The notes under the pieces were generated by a model, which saw only the letters and a program-made list of their open reading frames with translations, ran no database searches and was not told the DNA's origin. This document shows, piece by piece, positions 59,660-64,000 of a stretch of 64,000 nt of DNA. The position numbers were made by a program, and so were the translations under genes. The stretch lies in assembly GCF_023650515.1 (NCBI RefSeq), contig NZ_CP096016.1, positions 1,636,001 to 1,700,000 on the forward strand. Direction: 5' to 3'. The DNA comes from Alkalimarinus coralli (lineage in GTDB: Bacteria > Pseudomonadota > Gammaproteobacteria > Pseudomonadales > Oleiphilaceae). Positions within the stretch are counted from its first letter, which is position 1; each line of letters starts with the position of its first letter.

Positions 59660-61681
59660 ATGTTTGATAAAATACTGGTAGCAAATCGTGGTGAAATCGC
59701 CTGCCGAATTATTAATACGGCGAGCCGACTTGGGATAAAGACCGTTGCAGTATATTCTGATGCTGACCGCAATGCTCTTTTTGTCGAACTGGCAGATGAA
59801 GCTTATTATCTGGGAGGTGCTGAACCATCAGAAAGTTATCTGAAAGTGGACAAAATTATAGAGATTGCAAAAATCTCAGGTGCTCAGGCCATACACCCCG
59901 GCTATGGGTTCCTTTCTGAAAACCCTGCCTTGCCAACCCAGTGCGAAAAGAACCATATCACGTTTATTGGCCCATCAGCATCTTCGATAGAGGCGATGGG
60001 TTCGAAAAGCCAATCAAAGCTCATTATGAGCAAAGCTGGCGTTCCTCTTATTCCCGGCTACCATGGCGATGATCAATCACTCGACACGCTGATAAACGCG
60101 TCTTTGGAAGTTGGCTTTCCCCAGCTGGTTAAAGCCTCTGCTGGAGGTGGCGGTAAAGGCATGCGTATCGTTCGATCAAAAGATCAGGTCGAGCAGTCTA
60201 TAAAGGCCGCCCAGAGAGAAGCGCTCTCTTCATTTGGCGATGAGAAACTATTGATAGAGAAATATATAGAACAACCAAGGCATATTGAAGTACAAATCTT
60301 TTGTGATCAGGCAGGTCAAGGTGTTTACCTTTATGACAGAGACTGCTCTATCCAACGCCGGCATCAAAAAATAATTGAAGAGGCTCCCGCCCCAGGCCTG
60401 TCGGATAAAACGAGACAGTTAATGGGCGAAGCAGCTCTTAACTGTGCAAAAGCAATCAATTACGTCGGCGCGGGAACCGTTGAGTTCTTGTTAGACAAAA
60501 ATCAAACATTCTACTTTATGGAGATGAATACACGCCTTCAGGTCGAACACCCAGTGACCGAAATGATCACTCAAGTAGACCTCGTTGAATGGCAGCTGAA
60601 AATAGCTAGCGGAGAACCCTTACCCCTGACTCAGCAGGCAATTCCGTGTATCGGCCATGCATTCGAATCTCGAATTTATGCCGAAAGCCCAGCTAACGAT
60701 TTTTTACCCGCTACTGGTAAAATTCGCTATATGGCGCAACCTGAAGTATCGAGTGATGTGAGACTTGATACGGGTATCAGGGAAAATGACGCGATCAGCG
60801 TGTTCTACGACCCAATGATCGCTAAGCTCATCACGTGGGGGGATAGTAGACAAAGCGCTGCAAGAAAGATGAATCTGGCACTAAATAACTTCCATATTGC
60901 CGGTATAGATACAAACTGCGACTTCCTGAAGCGTGTCACCTCACATAAAGCCTTTTTAGAGCAAGATATCACAACCGAATTTATCGAAGCTCACCGAGAC
61001 TCACTGTTTGAGTCTGTTTTACCGACAGTTGATGATCTCTTAACCGCGGCAACACTTTACATATATTCGATAACTGAGCACCTTTCGGATTCAGGTTACC
61101 CAAATAATCCTTATAGCCCTTGGGATAACACCGATTTTTGGAACTTAAATGGCACACAAGCTCATACATTCAGTTTGAACTATGAAAATACTTCCTATGC
61201 ATTTCAGGTCTCAAAAGGGCAGTCTGAACAACTTTCTTTTGTATATGACGGCAAGACATACCAGGTCACCTATTCGATAAACGCAAATAAGATAACGACA
61301 CTGATAGACGGAACAAAAACATCCAGTGAGTTTTTTCTTTCCCAAGAGCAGGTCAACCTATTCAAACAAGGTTACAGCTTAGTATTCACCTTTCCCATTG
61401 CAAAACAGCATTACGAAGAACAGCAACCTGAAGGGTCTTTGGTTGCCCCCATACATGGCAAGATTGTTAGCGTTGAGACCGACGCTGGCATCCAAGTCGA
61501 GAAAGGTGCCCCACTAATTATCATTGAGGCGATGAAAATGGAGCATACAATTACTGCACCTGAACCTGGTACCGTCAATGCAGTTTACTGCTCTGCTGGC
61601 GATATCGTTGATGCAGACCAACAGCTAATCGAATTCGAGCCTCTCACCACAACTTGCGAGGCGGATAGTGATGACAGCTGA
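59660..61681 (+). CDS. liuD: 3-Methylcrotonyl-CoA carboxylase, biotin-containing (alpha) subunit
   Basis: A 673-residue protein: biotin carboxylase N-domain (FDKILVANRGEIACRIINTASRLG), ATP-grasp with KASAGGGGKGMRIV near 155, catalytic region MEMNTRLQVEHPVTEMIT near 290, a BT-type linker domain, and C-terminal biotinyl domain with the acceptor lysine in EAMKMEHTI near 626. It carboxylates biotin with ATP and bicarbonate and passes it to liuB. Overlaps the start of liuE by 11 bases, so translation is coupled. Confidence 0.97.
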   Translation: MFDKILVANRGEIACRIINTASRLGIKTVAVYSDADRNALFVELADEAYYLGGAEPSESYLKVDKIIEIAKISGAQAIHPGYGFLSENPALPTQCEKNHITFIGPSASSIEAMGSKSQSKLIMSKAGVPLIPGYHGDDQSLDTLINASLEVGFPQLVKASAGGGGKGMRIVRSKDQVEQSIKAAQREALSSFGDEKLLIEKYIEQPRHIEVQIFCDQAGQGVYLYDRDCSIQRRHQKIIEEAPAPGLSDKTRQLMGEAALNCAKAINYVGAGTVEFLLDKNQTFYFMEMNTRLQVEHPVTEMITQVDLVEWQLKIASGEPLPLTQQAIPCIGHAFESRIYAESPANDFLPATGKIRYMAQPEVSSDVRLDTGIRENDAISVFYDPMIAKLITWGDSRQSAARKMNLALNNFHIAGIDTNCDFLKRVTSHKAFLEQDITTEFIEAHRDSLFESVLPTVDDLLTAATLYIYSITEHLSDSGYPNNPYSPWDNTDFWNLNGTQAHTFSLNYENTSYAFQVSKGQSEQLSFVYDGKTYQVTYSINANKITTLIDGTKTSSEFFLSQEQVNLFKQGYSLVFTFPIAKQHYEEQQPEGSLVAPIHGKIVSVETDAGIQVEKGAPLIIIEAMKMEHTITAPEPGTVNAVYCSAGDIVDADQQLIEFEPLTTTCEADSDDS

Positions 61682-62561
61682 CTCAGTAAGAATAGTCGAG
61701 GTTGGGCCAAGAGATGGCCTGCAAAATGAACCGTCATCGCTGTCAGTTGAGCAAAAGGTTCAATTTATAGACATGCTCTCGGAAACCGGTCTAACGCATA
61801 TTGAGGCAGGAAGTTTTGTATCTCCTAAGTGGGTTCCACAGATGGCATCCAGCGACAAAGTCTTTCGAGCTATAAGGCGCTCGCCTGCCGTTACCTACTC
61901 GGCGTTAACGCCAAACGTTAAAGGCCTGCAGCTGGCGTTGGCCGCAAAAGCCGACGAAGTTGCTATATTTACCGCTGCGTCAGAGGCATTTTGCCAAAAG
62001 AATATCAATTGCTCGATTGAAGAGAGTATCGAAAGATTCCTACCTCTGATAGAAGAGGCCACTAAACATAATATCAATGTCAGAGGTTACGTCTCATGCA
62101 TTATGGGCTGCCCTTACGACGGCGATATAGACCATAAACAGGTTTTAGCTGTTACGAAAAAGCTCATCGAAGCAGGCTGCTATGAGGTCTCTCTAGGCGA
62201 TACCATAGGCGTTGGGACGGCTAATAAAGTGACAGCGCTTATTCGTGAATTAAAACAAGAGTTTAACGAGAACCAGCTAGCAGTTCACTTTCATGATACA
62301 TATGGCCAGGCGCTCACAAACATCTATGCCTCTCTGGACCAGGGCATTAGAACAGTTGATGCATCAGTCGCAGGGCTCGGTGGCTGCCCCTACGCCAAAG
62401 GCGCATCTGGAAATGTCGCCACCGAAGATGTCGTATATATGCTTAGCGGATTAGGCATGCGAACTGGCGTTAACCTTGAAAAGTTAATCAAGGCTGGTCG
62501 CTATATATGCCATGAACTCAATCGCCCGAATGGCTCAAAAGTTGCGTTCGCATCACACTAG
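61671..62561 (+). CDS. liuE: Hydroxymethylglutaryl-CoA lyase
   Basis: From ATG 61671 (GAGG nine bases upstream; a GTG at 61668 is adjacent) 296 residues. TIM-barrel enzyme splitting HMG-CoA into acetyl-CoA and acetoacetate. VEVGPRDGLQNEP near the N-terminus, HIEAGSFVSPKWVPQMA near 45, VSLGDTIGVG, VHFHDTYGQALTN (metal-binding His pair) and the active-site loop GLGGCPYAKGASGNVATEDVVYML are all present. Last step of the leucine pathway proper. Confidence 0.97.
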   Translation: MTADSVRIVEVGPRDGLQNEPSSLSVEQKVQFIDMLSETGLTHIEAGSFVSPKWVPQMASSDKVFRAIRRSPAVTYSALTPNVKGLQLALAAKADEVAIFTAASEAFCQKNINCSIEESIERFLPLIEEATKHNINVRGYVSCIMGCPYDGDIDHKQVLAVTKKLIEAGCYEVSLGDTIGVGTANKVTALIRELKQEFNENQLAVHFHDTYGQALTNIYASLDQGIRTVDASVAGLGGCPYAKGASGNVATEDVVYMLSGLGMRTGVNLEKLIKAGRYICHELNRPNGSKVAFASH

Positions 62562-62580
62562 CAAAGAAGAGAACAGTAAA

Positions 62581-64000
62581 ATGAATAACTTACTTTGGGA
62601 GCCAGATACAGCGCGTATTAACAGCGCAACCATCACTCAGTTCCAGAGATTTTTAGCTGAGAGATATAGTATTACGTTTAAGACTTACCCGGAATTTCAT
62701 AAATGGAGCATTGACTGTAAAGAACAGTTTTGGAGCGGTCTTGTTGCGTTTTACGATATCAAAGGTGACTTTAGCTCAAGCAATGTTTTTCTTGAAGATA
62801 ACGTGTTCAGCCGCTGCCAGTGGTTTCCAGACTCGACCCTCAACTTTGCTGAAAACCTGCTCAGTAAGCGGAACGGCGACTTAGCAATCATTGAACGCAA
62901 TGAAAACGACGAACGCCGCGCCATAAGCTATTCATCACTTTACAACGAAGTAGAGCGAGTTTCGGCATCAATGCGCGAACTTGGCATAACAAAAGGTGAT
63001 AGGGTCGCCGGGTTTCTGCCAAATTGCTATGAAGCGATTGCAGCCATGCTTGCCACCGCGAGCATTGGTGCTGTTTGGTCGTCGTGCTCACCTGATTTTG
63101 GCATCAATGGCGTAATTGACCGGCTAGGCCAGATCAAACCAAAGCTATTATTCGCGACCAATGGCTACTTCTATTCCGGAAAGCGCATTAGCACAACAGA
63201 AAGGGTCAAAAGCGTTACTAAACGCCTTTCAGGCCTCGAGCACTTGGTTATTGTAGAAACACTTAACAGCGAGCCAATGCTGGACTACGGCATTGCAACT
63301 ACACGTTGGGACGACTTTTCCCCAGTAAAACCAACTCCCCTTTCATTTACACAGACTAAATTTTCTGACCCGCTATACATTATGTACTCATCGGGAACAA
63401 CAGGCGTGCCCAAGTGCATTATCCATAGCGCCGGGGGCACACTGTTGCAGCATGTTAAAGAGCTATCTCTGCATACTGATATAACTGAAAGCGATAATAT
63501 ATTCTACTACACAACCTGTGGCTGGATGATGTGGAATTGGCTGGTCAGCTCGCTGTCTCTCGGCGCAACAATTACCTTGTTTGATGGCTCTCCATTCCAC
63601 CCTTCTCCAAGTGTTCTGTTTGATATAGCCGAACAAGAAAATATAACGGTATTTGGTGCTAGCGCAAAATACTACTCTGCATGCGAAAAGGCGGGGCTCA
63701 ACCCAAAATCAACACATCGCCTGGGTGCTCTAAAATCACTTCTATCAACCGGCTCTCCTCTTGCGCACGAAACATTTGATTACCTATATGACAAAGTAAA
63801 GTCTGATATTTGTCTTTCGAGCATATCAGGAGGGACTGATATTATCTCTTGTTTTGCCCTTGGAAACCCAACACTCCCCGTCTATAGAGGCGAGCTGCAA
63901 TGCATAGGCCTTGGGATGGATGTTTCGTTTTACAATGAGAGTGGACAAGCACTGCCCGAAGGTAAAGGTGAGTTAGTTTGTAAAACCCCCTTCCCTTCAA
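62581..64000 (+). CDS. Acetoacetyl-CoA synthetase (C-terminus cut by window edge)
   Basis: The frame from ATG 62581 runs open to the window end (473 residues of about 650). It begins LLWEPDTARINSATITQFQRFLAERY, the N-terminal ACAS domain; FPDSTLNFAENLL near 82, AIGAVWSSCSPDFG-like substrate region near 170, and the AMP-binding P-loop YIMYSSGTTGVPKCIIHSAGG near 264 identify an acyl-CoA synthetase of the acetoacetyl-CoA type. It would reactivate the acetoacetate released by liuE. Twenty bases after liuE, so probably the last gene of the operon. Confidence 0.93.
   Translation, partial: MNNLLWEPDTARINSATITQFQRFLAERYSITFKTYPEFHKWSIDCKEQFWSGLVAFYDIKGDFSSSNVFLEDNVFSRCQWFPDSTLNFAENLLSKRNGDLAIIERNENDERRAISYSSLYNEVERVSASMRELGITKGDRVAGFLPNCYEAIAAMLATASIGAVWSSCSPDFGINGVIDRLGQIKPKLLFATNGYFYSGKRISTTERVKSVTKRLSGLEHLVIVETLNSEPMLDYGIATTRWDDFSPVKPTPLSFTQTKFSDPLYIMYSSGTTGVPKCIIHSAGGTLLQHVKELSLHTDITESDNIFYYTTCGWMMWNWLVSSLSLGATITLFDGSPFHPSPSVLFDIAEQENITVFGASAKYYSACEKAGLNPKSTHRLGALKSLLSTGSPLAHETFDYLYDKVKSDICLSSISGGTDIISCFALGNPTLPVYRGELQCIGLGMDVSFYNESGQALPEGKGELVCKTPFPS

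Overview
The window is a moderate-GC, densely coded chromosomal stretch from a Gram-negative bacterium, most probably a marine gammaproteobacterium. The pointers are a type II secretion operon with gspC divergent from gspE-M, a complete liu (leucine/isovalerate) operon with a MerR-type LiuR, rnk, gor, bioA and cysC, and a large exopolysaccharide (EPS) locus. The genus cannot be fixed from the sequence alone.

Layout. 1-196: start of bioA (minus). 396-2734: cysC and an SLC13-type anion permease, a translationally coupled pair for sulfate activation and uptake. 3091-43544: one very long EPS locus. It opens with a WcaJ-type initiating phosphosugar transferase (minus), a large regulatory intergenic region with a consensus CRP site, a calcium-binding surface lipoprotein, and an AlgD-like GDP-mannose dehydrogenase followed by a glycosyltransferase. 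Then come a PhoX/DUF839 protein, rnk, a HemD-like protein, a heparinase II/III protein, another glycosyltransferase and a secreted beta-helix protein. A four-gene minus-strand operon follows (sulfotransferase, GT4, Wzy-like polymerase, GT2). Next is an apparently inserted patch (FGE/SUMF1-like lipoprotein, an orphan protein with a degraded duplicate), a Wzx-like flippase and a Phd/PIN toxin-antitoxin pair. A nine-gene minus-strand operon (37561 to 27849) makes and transfers modified sugars: glucose-1-phosphate cytidylyltransferase, an SDR, three Zn-finger SAM methyltransferases, a capsule-type protein, an APH-like kinase, a GT2 and a sulfotransferase. A five-gene plus-strand operon (38035-43544) is the export/chain-length machine: Wza-like lipoprotein, beta-barrel protein, Wzz/GumC-like protein, BY-kinase and AAA ATPase. 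It resembles the EPS genes associated with PEP-CTERM/exosortase systems, but no exosortase is seen here.

43579-45612: gor and a GNAT acetyltransferase. 45648-53663: gspM-L-K-J-I-H-G-F-E (minus), with gspC divergent at 53932 and a LapG-like periplasmic cysteine protease where gspD would be expected; no secretin gene is present. 55463-64000: liuR-liuA-liuB-liuC-liuD-liuE and a truncated acetoacetyl-CoA synthetase, i.e. isovaleryl-CoA to acetoacetate and acetoacetyl-CoA, with a LiuR-type operator in front.

Working together: APS kinase plus an anion permease next to an EPS locus with at least two PAPS-type sulfotransferases, a uronic-acid precursor enzyme, a heparinase-like protein and a beta-helix protein suggests a sulfated, uronic-acid-containing exopolysaccharide. 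That is an inference; every individual enzyme family call is better supported than the combined product.
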